Both the position numbers and the translations under genes were made by a program. From Bacteroidaceae bacterium (GTDB lineage: Bacteria; Bacteroidota; Bacteroidia; Bacteroidales; Bacteroidaceae), in assembly GCA_017416705.1 (NCBI GenBank), contig JAFQBG010000007.1:1-64000 (forward strand): a stretch of DNA of 64,000 bases, written 5' to 3'. Positions 12,559-21,584 of this stretch are shown piece by piece; positions within the stretch are counted from its first letter, which is position 1; each line of letters begins with the position of its first letter. The notes below the pieces were generated by a model that worked only from the letters and a program-made list of their open reading frames with translations, had not been told where the DNA came from and ran no database searches.

Positions 12559-13050
12559 TTAATATACCGTAAGTCTGTATTTTCCGCTAATAGCACGATT
12601 GTCACTAAGAACGCCATCAAACTTACCTTCTACGATAACTTCTTCTCCACTTCTTTTTATAGAAGTTACTGTGTGCGTACCATTCTTGCAAAGAGTGTAG
12701 TCGTAGTCTTCGTTATACACACATATATCGAAATCTAAATTTTGCGGTTCATCTGATGGACAAAATCGGTATTCGCCAGTGGAAGAAGATGCTAATTTGT
12801 CTAAATTGCGATATGTAGTAAGCATAAAATCTACACCATCAACATCTCCGCTATATATAAAGCTGAATTCTCCGCTACTTGACACAGAGGTTGATTCAAG
12901 TATAGTTGTTGTGGTTTTTTCATCAATTGTTATTTCAAGAAATTCCCCACTAGTAGAACCTCCACCATTGTTATCATCACTGCAAGATACAAACCCAAAT
13001 GCGGAAACTGCAAACATAAACACTGCTAAAAAATTACTTGTTGTTTTCAT
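12559..13050 (-). CDS. Small lipoprotein, module 2
   Basis: 163 residues with a lipoprotein signal (lipobox GFVSC, Cys23) and an acidic SDDN after the cysteine, like the export signal of surface lipoproteins in Bacteroidota. A Gly/Ser linker and a Thr/Ser-rich beta-strand region follow, ending GKYRLTVY. The family is not recognised. The body is unrelated to the lipoprotein at 10115-10534, yet both start 66-68 nt after the terminator of a copy of the same structured RNA. Confidence 0.78.
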   Translation of the reverse strand: MKTTSNFLAVFMFAVSAFGFVSCSDDNNGGGSTSGEFLEITIDEKTTTTILESTSVSSSGEFSFIYSGDVDGVDFMLTTYRNLDKLASSSTGEYRFCPSDEPQNLDFDICVYNEDYDYTLCKNGTHTVTSIKRSGEEVIVEGKFDGVLSDNRAISGKYRLTVY

Positions 13051-13117
13051 ATTTAATCGATTTTTTAATAGAAATTATTTGTTTTGATAGTCCAAAAAAT
13101 CCCAAAGTGTAGACAAA

Positions 13118-13340
13118 TAAAAAACGTGGACTAAAACTTCGTCTACGTTCTTGAGGTATCGCCAAACACCATGCACCATATACGAGTAAAAGCCCACGCC
13201 ATAGAATGACGTGAGCATTAACTTTTACCCTTGGTGCTCTTTAAAATTTGGCGATTTTCAAGAACAAGAATACAAGCTAACGCTTTTTATTTATATGTCT
13301 TTAATTTGTCAATGCTTCATAGGCAAGTGTTTTTTTTATG
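13118..13340 (-). ncRNA. Structured RNA, copy 2
   Basis: Homologue of the RNA at 10600-10826, on the same strand. A hairpin (arms 13141-13148 and 13124-13131, one mismatch) followed by T6 on the minus strand forms the 3' terminator. The long central hairpin has arms 13147-13154/13258-13265, 13159-13166/13247-13254, a GCACCA/TGGTGC helix and a TAAAAG/CTTTTA helix around an invariant CCCACGCCAT..AATGACGTGAGC apex. Relative to copy 1 the outer helix GCTTTCAG/CTGAAAGC has become GTTCTTGA/TCAAGAAC, all pairs kept. The lipoprotein gene follows 68 nt later. Confidence 0.75.
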
Positions 13341-13346
13341 TTTCTG

Positions 13347-13377
13347 CAAATATAATATGTTTTAGATTTATACCAAA
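13347..13377 (-). promoter_or_regulatory. Consensus promoter of structured RNA copy 2
   Basis: On the minus strand TTTG (13374-13377) and TATATTTG (13347-13354) are exactly 19 bases apart, a full match to the Bacteroidota vegetative promoter, immediately upstream of the conserved RNA sequence. Confidence 0.8.
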
Positions 13378-13419
13378 TGAATAAGTCATTATTTCTGCAA
13401 AATCTCCACATTGGTAGAG

Positions 13420-13720
13420 TATTTAGGTGTTATAAGCCTATTTTATAACACTATTCGCATTTGTTAGCAAAGTTGCTAATTTTGATAAAGCAAATTATCA
13501 ATTTTATCAATCTTATCCCCCTTGGTTCTTACGTCCCCCTGTGGTGGGTTTAACATAGAGTGTACCTTTTCTTATGGTACACTTTTTGTTTTTATATATT
13601 GGTTCATCGCATTGTCGATTTTGATAGTAAAATTGACAACACTCGCTTTTCGCAACCCACGCGGCACCACTTTCTGCGGTGCTGCGCGTGACCTATTGCA
13701 GCAAGTATTGTCGATTCTCA
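13420..13720. other. Palindrome-rich non-coding stretch beside the tRNA-Leu
   Basis: No convincing gene. Several perfect inverted repeats follow one another: GTGTTATAA...TTATAACAC (about 13432), TTAGCA/TGCTAA (about 13463), GTGTACC/GGTACAC with a following T-run (about 13558-13590, terminator-like) and CACGCGGCACC/GGTGCTGCGCGTG (about 13650-13690). This suits a boundary where mobile DNA has inserted and decayed. Confidence 0.4.
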
Positions 13721-13762
13721 AAAAAAGAGGAACTCTCTTTTTTTGAGAATTCCTCTTTTTTT
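13715..13762 (-). terminator. Terminator downstream of tRNA-Leu
   Basis: Overlapping hairpins of A7GAG..CTCT7 and AAGAGGAA/TTCCTCTT type, ending in a T run on the minus strand just beyond the 3' end of the tRNA. Confidence 0.75.
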
Positions 13763-13767
13763 CATCG

Positions 13768-13849
13768 TGCGCCTGATAGGACTCGAACCTACACGTCGCA
13801 AAACACCAGATCCTAAGTCTGGCGCGTCTACCAATTTCGCCACAGGCGC
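13768..13849 (-). tRNA. tRNA-Leu (anticodon TAG)
   Basis: The cloverleaf reads on the minus strand: acceptor GCGCCTG/CAGGCGC, D arm, anticodon arm CCAGA-CTTAGGA-TCTGG, a short variable arm of leucine type and a T arm with GGTTCGAGTCC. CCA is not encoded. The accessory island 9.85-13.4 kb lies on its 3' side, a common place for insertion, but no copy of the tRNA 3' end was found at the far border. Confidence 0.95.
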
Positions 13850-13898
13850 GCTGTTGACTTAAATACGTCGCGAAGATACGCTATTTTTTTTACATAGG

Positions 13899-14942
13899 CT
13901 AATTTTCTTCGCTTTTTTTATCATAAAAACTTTTTATAATGCCGCGTGCGCTCTCAATCATGGTGTCGCGCCCGTTGTTCCAATCGTCCGAGGTTATATG
14001 AACCAAGGTATCGGGTTCTATGCCAAATTCGGTTATAACGCCGTTCTTGTCCAGTATGGGGCATGCCGAAAAACGTACTCCCCAACCGTTTGGCAACGTG
14101 CTGTTGAAAGGCAGCCCTGCCCCACCACCGGTTTTATCGCCCAATATGGTGACGTGCGGCAGTTCGCGCATGAGCATAACAAAATAGTTGGCCGAACTGA
14201 ACACACCGCGGTTGGTGAGTACCACTATGGGACGTAGCCAAATAGCCCCTTGGCCGGGCTCAAGATATAGTGGCTCGGGCGAAGAGAAATCGTTATGCCC
14301 TGTGCCCGTTTTGTGTTGAATGTAACCGCAATGTATTTTCTCTTTTGTAAAATGCGATGCAAGGTCCTCGGCAGCAGTCAGTTGCCCGCCACCATTATTG
14401 CGAATATCTATTATGAGGCCTTTGCAATGTTTAAGCCCCATGAGCAACGCTGTAAGATTGCCATTACTGAACCCCGACTCGAAACTGCCCAGATAGGTGT
14501 ATGCAATGGAATCGGGCATCAGCGTGGAGTATTTTATGCCGCTGTTCATGCCAAAATCGTGCCCCAGATAGTTTCGCTGTATGGAGTCGCTGAAATTTAT
14601 AGGATAGTTCAGTTTCCAGTCCCAATAGAATGTGGTGCCATACTCCGAGGTCAGGTTCACGTGTCCGTCACGCAGTTCGCGCAACATATCGCCCATAAGG
14701 TCGAAAAGCTCGCGCTCGCTTATTTCCTGTTCGGTCATGGGACGGTATTTATGATACACTTCGTTCCAGTCGAGCCCGAACTGCTGTCGCCCATGCTCAA
14801 AGAAACAATAGCGTTGGTCTATTATGCTCCATAGGGCATCGAAATTTCCCGTTGGCGAATTGTTGAATTCGTCCTCCTCGACACATGCCGCAAAGCAAAA
14901 CGTCAGAAATATTGTTGTTATATATGCGGTTATTTTCTTCAT
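13899..14942 (-). CDS. S41-family peptidase lipoprotein
   Basis: 347 residues with a lipobox (FCFAAC, Cys20) followed by acidic VEEDE. The S41 tail-specific protease fold is seen in the N-terminal helical cap (DALWSIIDQRYCFFEHGRQQ, about 35-55), the DGHVNL motif (about 92), DIRNNGGG (about 179-186) and the catalytic-serine segment TNRGVFSSAN (S249 likely). A PDZ domain is reduced or absent, as in the lipoprotein subgroup of Bacteroidota. It would cleave or bind peptides at the periplasmic or outer-membrane face. It directly follows the barrel gene on the same strand with no gap, so the topoisomerase subunit, barrel and protease genes are probably co-transcribed. Confidence 0.87.
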   Translation of the reverse strand: MKKITAYITTIFLTFCFAACVEEDEFNNSPTGNFDALWSIIDQRYCFFEHGRQQFGLDWNEVYHKYRPMTEQEISERELFDLMGDMLRELRDGHVNLTSEYGTTFYWDWKLNYPINFSDSIQRNYLGHDFGMNSGIKYSTLMPDSIAYTYLGSFESGFSNGNLTALLMGLKHCKGLIIDIRNNGGGQLTAAEDLASHFTKEKIHCGYIQHKTGTGHNDFSSPEPLYLEPGQGAIWLRPIVVLTNRGVFSSANYFVMLMRELPHVTILGDKTGGGAGLPFNSTLPNGWGVRFSACPILDKNGVITEFGIEPDTLVHITSDDWNNGRDTMIESARGIIKSFYDKKSEEN

Positions 14943-15797
14943 TTAGAAAGGATTATAGGCGTTCAGAGGGTCGTTGTGCTTTACTTTGTATATTGTCCTG
15001 ACAAAGCCCACGCTGAACGAATGGTTGTACAGGTGGGTGCGCAGATTATTTACTTTTGTTTGATACAGGTCGGCTACATACGACACACGTATTGTGCTAT
15101 TGCCGATAGGGATATCTGCCGACAGGGTATGTCGCCACGACGGTGTATTTACAGGATGGGAAAAACACAGTGTGCCTCCATAGTCCTCCAAACCGAATAT
15201 TTCGTAGTACGATTGTCCAAATTCGGGCGAAAAGAGAAGCCCTGCCAATGGTATATCTATCTGATAGCGCAGTGTACAGTGGTTGCGTGCCAATGGCAGA
15301 TGATATATTGCCATAGCTGTTCCTGCAACAGCAAGGTGCATTTTCAGCGACACCAGATTATTGCCATTCGTGGGTACATACAATGCGCCACCCGACAACA
15401 GAACCTGAGCACCTGCCAACAGTTCCAGCCTATCGTTTACCCTGAATGGGTGATAACCGCTCCAACGACGTCCTGCCATGAGGGAATATTGGTTATTATC
15501 GTGCAGATTGGTATATCCCAACGTGGCGTGCAACAAGGTTTGGTATTTAAAATCGTAACTGCCAAAATGCGCCTTGCGCAACGTTTCATGCGTGAATGTA
15601 TATCCCGTACCTGTATGATTGTAGCCCGACAGATAGGTATCTAAATTATTAAGCAACGATATACCATGTTGCGAACTACGCACTACAACCCTGTACGGGT
15701 TAATGCTATCGGCATGCAGCGACTGTGCCTGCGACGCAACAGCCACTACGATTGCAATTACAAGTAGTATGAACTTCGGTAGGCTATTCTTCTTCAT
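14943..15797 (-). CDS. Outer-membrane beta-barrel-like protein (DUF3316-like)
   Basis: 284 residues: a Sec signal (about 1-24, ending SQAQS), then alternating strands rich in Tyr, Gly and Ser, and a C-terminal aromatic (NPF) as in outer-membrane proteins. It resembles the DUF3316 group of Bacteroidales proteins; no enzymatic motif. The start overlaps the end of the topoisomerase gene by 14 bases, which argues for coupled translation. Function unknown. Confidence 0.65.
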   Translation of the reverse strand: MKKNSLPKFILLVIAIVVAVASQAQSLHADSINPYRVVVRSSQHGISLLNNLDTYLSGYNHTGTGYTFTHETLRKAHFGSYDFKYQTLLHATLGYTNLHDNNQYSLMAGRRWSGYHPFRVNDRLELLAGAQVLLSGGALYVPTNGNNLVSLKMHLAVAGTAMAIYHLPLARNHCTLRYQIDIPLAGLLFSPEFGQSYYEIFGLEDYGGTLCFSHPVNTPSWRHTLSADIPIGNSTIRVSYVADLYQTKVNNLRTHLYNHSFSVGFVRTIYKVKHNDPLNAYNPF

Positions 15798-18441
15798 TGT
15801 CGAAAAGGGTGGGTTGCTCTATTTCGTCGTCCTCCACAGATTCTTTCTCGTCCTCGACAGGCTCGGGAACAACAGGCACACGTATCGGTTCCAATTCCAA
15901 GATTTCGTCTATCTCGAACGTTGTCAGGCGTTTACCCTTTGCCTTATAGCTTTTCACTGCTATAAACTCGTCGAGTTCTATGACAAGCGGCTCGCGGAAA
16001 CTGTCGTTGCCACCGAACATCACCTGCAAACGCGGATAGGGTGTGTCGGAGAACCAAATGAGTTTGTTCTCTTTGTTATCGCCCAGACAGTTCTGTTTTC
16101 GCACACCTGCATCCAGCGTAAAGCGTTTCACGTATGGCAAGCCTTGTTGCGAGGCATCGTACAACACCGCCGACCACACTTTGGCACTATCGTATTTTTC
16201 GATATACAATATATTGTCCTCGTAGTGGTTGTTCAGGTCGATGGGGCTCAGATAGAAATCGCCGTTTTCCAATATAACAAGTATCTTGTCGTCGTTGTGG
16301 AACTCGCCAAGATATTCTCCATGATTGTCGAAGTTTATACGCAGAATATCGCGGTCGAACCATACCTGTCGGCCTCCAAGGGTGGAATTGCCATGACGTT
16401 TCAGTGTTATACGTTGCACCTCGTTCTTGGTGAGTATGTTGCCCATGGATTGGCGTCCTTTTATGGCTATGGTACTGAAATCGCGCTCTATGACGGTGTT
16501 ACGCAAACGCGGATTGGGGCGTAACATAACTTTTATAACCTCGGCCTCGCCGTTGGGGTTGGACGAAAAATACATTACTTTGGAGCCGGGAGCACCCTGT
16601 GTCAGGTCGTATTCGCGGTCGCGCGTCATGCCCGTTGCGGCAAAACGCTTGATGTAGTGGATACCTTTGCTTCCGTCGCGATACACAACGTTGTATATGG
16701 TGCGTTTATCGTTCTTTTTGAATACGTCGATATGTATTATATTCTTGCCCACAAATAGTTTCTCGCTCACTTTCACTATTTTGTATTTTCCGTCTTTATA
16801 GAACAGGATAACATCGTCTATGTCGGAGCAGTTTGTTACAAATTCGTCTTTTTTGAGCGATGTGCCAATGAAGCCCTCGGCACGGTTTATATATAGTTTT
16901 TGGTTGGCCTCTACCACTTTGGCGGCAACTATGGTATCGAGGTTTCTTATCTCGGTTTGTCGCGGGAAGCGTGCGCCATATTTCTCTTTCAGCATGGTGA
17001 ACCATTTTATGGTTACCTCGACCATGTTGCGCAACTGCTTGTCGATGTCGGCAATATCTTTTTGCAGACGCACGATGAGCTCCTCGGCCTTTTCCTTGTT
17101 GAAACGCAATATACGCGCCATTTTTATCTCCATCAGACGCAACAGGTCGTCGCGCGTGACTTCGCGTATGAAATTGGGTTTATATGGTTCCAGACGCATG
17201 TCGATATGTGCCAACGCGGTGTCCATGTCCTTGGCCTGTTCGAACTCTTTGTCTTTGTATATGCGTTCTTCGATGAATATGCTTTCGAGCGAAGCAAAAT
17301 GCAATTGCTCCAACAGTTCGCCTTTGCGTATTTCCAATTCCTTGCGCAACAGTTCCTTGGTGTTGTCAACCGAGCGACGCAGTATGTCGCTCACTGTAAG
17401 GAACACCGGGGTGTGGTTGTCTATAACACAGCAGCAGGGGGTGATGCTTATCTCGCACTCGGTGAAGGCATATAACGCGTCTATGGTCTTATCCGATGAG
17501 ACGCCCGGTGCCAAATGCAACAATATCTCGACTTTGTCCGATGTGTTATCGTCCACTTTGCGCACCTTCATCTTGCCGTTTTCTACGGCTTTCAGTATGG
17601 ATTCTATAATGAGTGGCGTTGTCTTGCCATAGGGGATTTCGGTTATGGCAAGGGTTTTTCCATCGTCGAGTTTGTTTATTTTGGCTCTGATGCGCACACG
17701 GCCGGTGCGGTCGCCATCGTGATAGCGCGAAACGTCGATGCTGCCACCTGTTTGGAAGTCGGGATACAAGGTGAACTCCTCGTTCCTGAGATAGCTCACT
17801 GCGGCATCGCATACTTCGTTGAAATTGTGTGGCAGTATCCTTGACGACAGACCAACTGCGATGCCTTCAACGCCATGCACCAACAGCAATGGGAATTTCA
17901 CCGGCAACGTTATGGGTTCTTTGTTACGTCCGTCGTAGGATAGTTTCCATTCGGTTGTCTTTGGGTTGAAAACAACGTCGTGTGCAAAATGCGACAGACG
18001 AGCCTCGATGTAACGCGGTGCAGCTGCCGAGTCGCCCGTAAGTATATTACCCCAGTTACCCTGACAATCTATCAACAAATCCTTTTGTCCCATCTGCACC
18101 AATGCACCGCCTATCGACGCATCGCCATGCGGGTGGTATTGCATGGTGTGTCCCACCACGTTAGCCACCTTGTTGTAGCGTCCGTCATCGAGTTCGCGCA
18201 TAGCATGCAGTATGCGTCGTTGCACCGGTTTCAGACCATCGTACAAGTGCGGCACTGCGCGTTCCAGAATTACGTACGATGCGTAATCGAGGAACCAATT
18301 CTGGTACATTCCTGTGAGTTTATGGGTGGGTGACGAGTCCTGCGGCGGCACATAATTGCTATGTCCGGCTGCAACATCGCCATCGCCCATATTACCACTG
18401 TTTTTATTGTCTATTTCTTCGTCGTATCGGTTATCCTCCAT
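15784..18441 (-). CDS. parC: DNA topoisomerase IV subunit A-like protein
   Basis: 885 residues. The breakage-reunion domain (about 40-500) carries the catalytic tyrosine Y144 in APRYIEARLS, the QYHPHGDASI segment and RYNKVANVVGHTM. A C-terminal beta-pinwheel with degenerate blades (about 530-830) and an acidic, Glu/Asp-rich end (VEDDEIEQPTLFDNEEE) follow. The weak GyrA-box and the sequence style fit the Bacteroidota ParC-type subunit more than GyrA. It decatenates chromosomes together with ParE, whose gene is not in the window. Divergent from glyS across a 109-bp gap. Confidence 0.85.
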   Translation of the reverse strand: MEDNRYDEEIDNKNSGNMGDGDVAAGHSNYVPPQDSSPTHKLTGMYQNWFLDYASYVILERAVPHLYDGLKPVQRRILHAMRELDDGRYNKVANVVGHTMQYHPHGDASIGGALVQMGQKDLLIDCQGNWGNILTGDSAAAPRYIEARLSHFAHDVVFNPKTTEWKLSYDGRNKEPITLPVKFPLLLVHGVEGIAVGLSSRILPHNFNEVCDAAVSYLRNEEFTLYPDFQTGGSIDVSRYHDGDRTGRVRIRAKINKLDDGKTLAITEIPYGKTTPLIIESILKAVENGKMKVRKVDDNTSDKVEILLHLAPGVSSDKTIDALYAFTECEISITPCCCVIDNHTPVFLTVSDILRRSVDNTKELLRKELEIRKGELLEQLHFASLESIFIEERIYKDKEFEQAKDMDTALAHIDMRLEPYKPNFIREVTRDDLLRLMEIKMARILRFNKEKAEELIVRLQKDIADIDKQLRNMVEVTIKWFTMLKEKYGARFPRQTEIRNLDTIVAAKVVEANQKLYINRAEGFIGTSLKKDEFVTNCSDIDDVILFYKDGKYKIVKVSEKLFVGKNIIHIDVFKKNDKRTIYNVVYRDGSKGIHYIKRFAATGMTRDREYDLTQGAPGSKVMYFSSNPNGEAEVIKVMLRPNPRLRNTVIERDFSTIAIKGRQSMGNILTKNEVQRITLKRHGNSTLGGRQVWFDRDILRINFDNHGEYLGEFHNDDKILVILENGDFYLSPIDLNNHYEDNILYIEKYDSAKVWSAVLYDASQQGLPYVKRFTLDAGVRKQNCLGDNKENKLIWFSDTPYPRLQVMFGGNDSFREPLVIELDEFIAVKSYKAKGKRLTTFEIDEILELEPIRVPVVPEPVEDEKESVEDDEIEQPTLFDNEEE

Positions 18442-18550
18442 AAGGGTAATGCCTATATTTATATATTTTAGCGCAAATTTAAAGTTTTTCCCAAAAAAAA
18501 TGCTTTACTTTGCGCAAAATTTGTAATTTTAAATATAAAGATAATATAAA

Positions 18551-20092
18551 ATGGCACAAGAAGATGTTTTTAAGAAAGTAGTGGCCCACTGCAAGGAATA
18601 TGGTTTTGTTTTCCCATCGAGTGACATATACGATGGCCTCGGTGCTGTTTACGACTATGGCCAAATGGGTGTGGAACTAAAAAATAACATAAAAAACTAT
18701 TGGTGGCAAAGCATGGTGCTTTTGCACGACAATATAGTTGGTATAGACTCGGCTATTTTCATGCACCCCACAATATGGAAAGCGTCGGGACACGTTGATG
18801 CCTTTAACGACCCCTTGATAGACAACCGCGACTCAAAAAAACGTTACCGCGCCGATGTGCTCATCGAGGAGCAAATTGCAAAATACGAAGATAAAATAGA
18901 GAAAGAGGCTGCCAAGGCCGCCAAACGTTTTGGCGAGTCGTTCAATCGCGAGCTATTCCTTGAAACCAACCCCAAGGTGCTTGCCGAGAAACAAAAACGC
19001 GATGCGCTCAACGAACGCTACGCCGCCGCCATGAACGCCATGGACCTGAACGAATTGCGCCAGATAATAGTAGACGAGGAGATAGTATGCCCCATATCAG
19101 GCACACGTAACTGGACCGAGGTACGACAATTCAACCTGATGTTCTCCACCGAGATGGGTTCCACAGCCGATGGAGCCATGAAAGTATATCTGCGTCCCGA
19201 AACGGCACAAGGTATCTTTGTAAACTATTTGAACGTACAAAAAACCGGCCGCATGCGCGTGCCGTTTGGTATAGCACAAATAGGCAAGGCATTCCGCAAC
19301 GAGATTGTAGCACGTCAGTTCATATTCCGCATGCGCGAGTTCGAGCAGATGGAAATGCAGTTCTTTGTGCGCCCCGGCAGCGAGCTCGAATGGTTCAACA
19401 AATGGAAAGAGACACGCTTGGCATGGCACAAGGCACTTGGTTTTGGCGACGCCTCGTATCGTTTCCACGACCACGAAAAATTAGCCCACTACGCAAATGC
19501 CGCAACCGACATCGAGTTCAAAATGCCATTTGGTTTCAAAGAGGTCGAGGGCATACACTCGCGCACCAATTTCGACCTTAGCCAGCACGAGAAATTCTCG
19601 GGTAAAAACATAAAATATTTCGACCCCGAGACAAACGAAAGCTACACACCCTATGTGATAGAGACATCAATAGGTGTCGATCGTATGTTCCTGAGCGTTA
19701 TGTGCGCGTCGTACTGCGAGGAGACACTCGAAAATGGCGAGTCACGCGTTGTTCTGCGCCTGCCTGCGGCACTTGCACCCGTCAAATTGGCAATACTTCC
19801 CTTGGTCAAGAAAGACGGTCTGCCCGAGAAGGCTCGCGAAATAATGAACGAACTGAAATTCCGTTTCAACTGTTACTACGAAGAGAAAGACTCCATAGGC
19901 AAACGCTATCGCCGTATGGACGCAATAGGTACACCCTACTGCATAACCATCGACCACCAAACATTGGAGGACGGCATGGTGACACTGCGCGAACGCGACA
20001 CAATGCAACAGAGCCGTGTAGCCATAAGCGACCTATCATCCATCATCGAGGACAAGGTGACAATAACATCGCTCTTGAAAAAACTTTCATAA
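18551..20092 (+). CDS. glyS: Glycyl-tRNA synthetase, single-chain type
   Basis: 513 residues of the class II, dimeric GlyQS family that charges tRNA-Gly. It shows the N-terminal VFPSSDIYDGLGAVYDYGQMGVELKNN, motif 1-2 segments (YLRPETAQGIFVNY, then FGIAQIGKAFRNEI) and motif 3 near SIGVDRM, followed by an anticodon-binding domain. Length and order are normal. Followed by an FKBP lipoprotein gene 9 bp later. Confidence 0.96.
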   Translation: MAQEDVFKKVVAHCKEYGFVFPSSDIYDGLGAVYDYGQMGVELKNNIKNYWWQSMVLLHDNIVGIDSAIFMHPTIWKASGHVDAFNDPLIDNRDSKKRYRADVLIEEQIAKYEDKIEKEAAKAAKRFGESFNRELFLETNPKVLAEKQKRDALNERYAAAMNAMDLNELRQIIVDEEIVCPISGTRNWTEVRQFNLMFSTEMGSTADGAMKVYLRPETAQGIFVNYLNVQKTGRMRVPFGIAQIGKAFRNEIVARQFIFRMREFEQMEMQFFVRPGSELEWFNKWKETRLAWHKALGFGDASYRFHDHEKLAHYANAATDIEFKMPFGFKEVEGIHSRTNFDLSQHEKFSGKNIKYFDPETNESYTPYVIETSIGVDRMFLSVMCASYCEETLENGESRVVLRLPAALAPVKLAILPLVKKDGLPEKAREIMNELKFRFNCYYEEKDSIGKRYRRMDAIGTPYCITIDHQTLEDGMVTLRERDTMQQSRVAISDLSSIIEDKVTITSLLKKLS

Positions 20093-20101
20093 AAAAACTA
20101 T

Positions 20102-20719
20102 ATGAAAATATCGAATATAAAAATATTGCTATCGGCACTTATGGCCTTGATGTGCTTTATGTCGTGTAGCGAAAGCGACGAGGCTGGCGAGTTCGACAAT
20201 TGGCGCAACAGAAACGCCCAATACATCGACTCCATAGCCGATGTAGCGCATGCCAACACAGAGGGAGACTGGAAAATATTTCTTGCCGACGGATTAGACG
20301 CATCGGCCCATTGGAGCAACGAGGACTATGTCTATTGCAAGGTTCTGCAACAGGGCGACGGCGATAAAAACCCCATGGCAAACGACACCATCATAGTAAA
20401 CTACCGAGGACGCCTCATTCCTACATTGAATTTTCCACAAGGATATGTGTTCGACCAATCATACTATGGACAGTTAGACCCCTCGACCGATGTTCCCGTC
20501 AAACTGAACCTGATAGGGTGCGTACGTGGTTGGAGAACAGCCGTTGCCCACATGGTAAAAGGCACCACACCCACAACAGGCGATATATGGCGCATATACG
20601 TACCATACAAGCTTGGATATGGCACAAGCGCATCGGGAAGCATCCCCGGATACTCCACGCTGATATTCGATATTAATCTGGTCGATTTTTATAACGTCGG
20701 AGCATCGGCTTCGGAATAA
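20102..20719 (+). CDS. FKBP-type peptidyl-prolyl isomerase lipoprotein
   Basis: 205 residues, lipobox CFMSC (Cys22) then acidic SESDE. The FKBP domain (about 75-200) shows NDTIIVNYRGRLI, FDQSYY, LIGCVRGWRTAVAHMVKGTT and the closing IPGYSTLIFDINLVDF. It acts in the periplasm or at the outer membrane as a folding helper. The loop between strands is longer than in minimal FKBPs. In a run with glyS and the DUF3467 gene. Confidence 0.9.
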   Translation: MKISNIKILLSALMALMCFMSCSESDEAGEFDNWRNRNAQYIDSIADVAHANTEGDWKIFLADGLDASAHWSNEDYVYCKVLQQGDGDKNPMANDTIIVNYRGRLIPTLNFPQGYVFDQSYYGQLDPSTDVPVKLNLIGCVRGWRTAVAHMVKGTTPTTGDIWRIYVPYKLGYGTSASGSIPGYSTLIFDINLVDFYNVGASASE

Positions 20720-20730
20720 GCAACAGCGCA

Positions 20731-21036
20731 ATGAACAAAGAAGGACAATTACAAATAGAACTTAAAGACGAAGTAGCCGAAGGCATATACTCCAATCTTG
20801 CGGTTATAGCACACTCCACATCGGAGTTTGTCATGGACTTCGTAAGGGTGATGCCGGGCGTTGCAAAAGCACAAGTAAAATCGCGCATAGTGATGACACC
20901 CGAACACGCAAAACGCCTCATGTATGCCTTGCAGGACAATATAAGAAAATATGAGTCGCAGTTTGGCGAGATACGCATGCCCGAGCAACGCAATATGGGA
21001 TTTCCCACACACATGAACTCCAAGGGCGAAGCATAA
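20731..21036 (+). CDS. DUF3467 family protein
   Basis: 101 residues, cytoplasmic, no signal. The motif EGIYSNLAVIAHSTSEFVMDF...PEHAKRLMYALQDNIRKYE is the complete DUF3467 signature. This conserved single-domain Bacteroidota protein has no established role. 11 bp after the FKBP gene, followed by a bidirectional terminator. Confidence 0.92.
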   Translation: MNKEGQLQIELKDEVAEGIYSNLAVIAHSTSEFVMDFVRVMPGVAKAQVKSRIVMTPEHAKRLMYALQDNIRKYESQFGEIRMPEQRNMGFPTHMNSKGEA

Positions 21037-21055
21037 ACAACCCTTACATAATTAT

Positions 21056-21095
21056 ATAATAAAGAGCACCCCCAACGAGGGGTGCTCTTTATTAT
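21056..21095. terminator. Bidirectional terminator between DUF3467 and DUF4491 genes
   Basis: A perfect 17-bp stem (21056-21072 with 21079-21095) of ATAATAAAGAGCACCCC type with AT-rich ends on both sides, placed between convergent genes. Confidence 0.9.
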
Positions 21096-21160
21096 ATAGT
21101 ACAGCCCCGGCAAAGAGGCATCGAGCATGCAGCCATGTAAATAGGCAGAAACAACAATCA

Positions 21161-21457
21161 CTACCTTTTTTTTCTTTTTGGATTGGCAGGAAACCAACCC
21201 TTCTCCACCCGTTTCCTTTGCTGAAAGACCTCGCCTATGCTCCAAAAAGAGGAAAAAGCCACCACACCCAACAAAATAGAGATAACAAGGTTATGTACCA
21301 ACAGCGAAGCAACAGCTGTCGTCAAGCCCAACAGCAAAAACAGCCACCAGCTTTTTACACCTATATAATATTCGGCCTTAATGACAAGCGGATGAAACAA
21401 GCCTATCACAAGAAAAGTGGCAACACCTATCAGAATACCAAAAAAATTAAGTTCCAT
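21161..21457 (-). CDS. DUF4491 family inner-membrane protein
   Basis: 98 residues from the ATG at 21457 (MELNFFGILIG), chosen because this is where the family begins; the upstream in-frame Met adds an unrelated lead. There are three hydrophobic segments, the HPLVIKAEYYIG motif and the invariant C-terminal SIGEVFQQRKRVEKGWFPANPKRKK. Function unknown. Convergent with the DUF3467 gene. Confidence 0.87.
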   Translation of the reverse strand: MELNFFGILIGVATFLVIGLFHPLVIKAEYYIGVKSWWLFLLLGLTTAVASLLVHNLVISILLGVVAFSSFWSIGEVFQQRKRVEKGWFPANPKRKKR

Positions 21458-21516
21458 ATTATATACCATATAATCAAGGGCAAAATTAATGCCTACATTG
21501 CAAAACACAAAAAATA

Positions 21517-21548
21517 TTTGTAAAATTCATATCCATGGCATATTTTTG
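21517..21548 (+). promoter_or_regulatory. Promoter for the fucosidase gene
   Basis: TTTG (21517-21520) and TATTTTTG (21541-21548) with 20 bases between them. A start near 21555 lies downstream of the first possible Met (21489) and upstream of the ATG at 21585, which supports the latter as the real start. Confidence 0.7.
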
Positions 21549-21584
21549 TATAATCATTACGCAAACAAAAAGAGACACAATACA

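Noticed and set aside
13768-13849. Attachment site at the 3' end of tRNA-Leu for an integrative element
   Set aside because: No integrase gene and no second copy of the tRNA end was found at the left border of the island within the window.
15703-16524. Plus-strand frame of 273 codons over the end of the topoisomerase gene
   Set aside because: Antisense to parC and the barrel gene; no protein-like motif.
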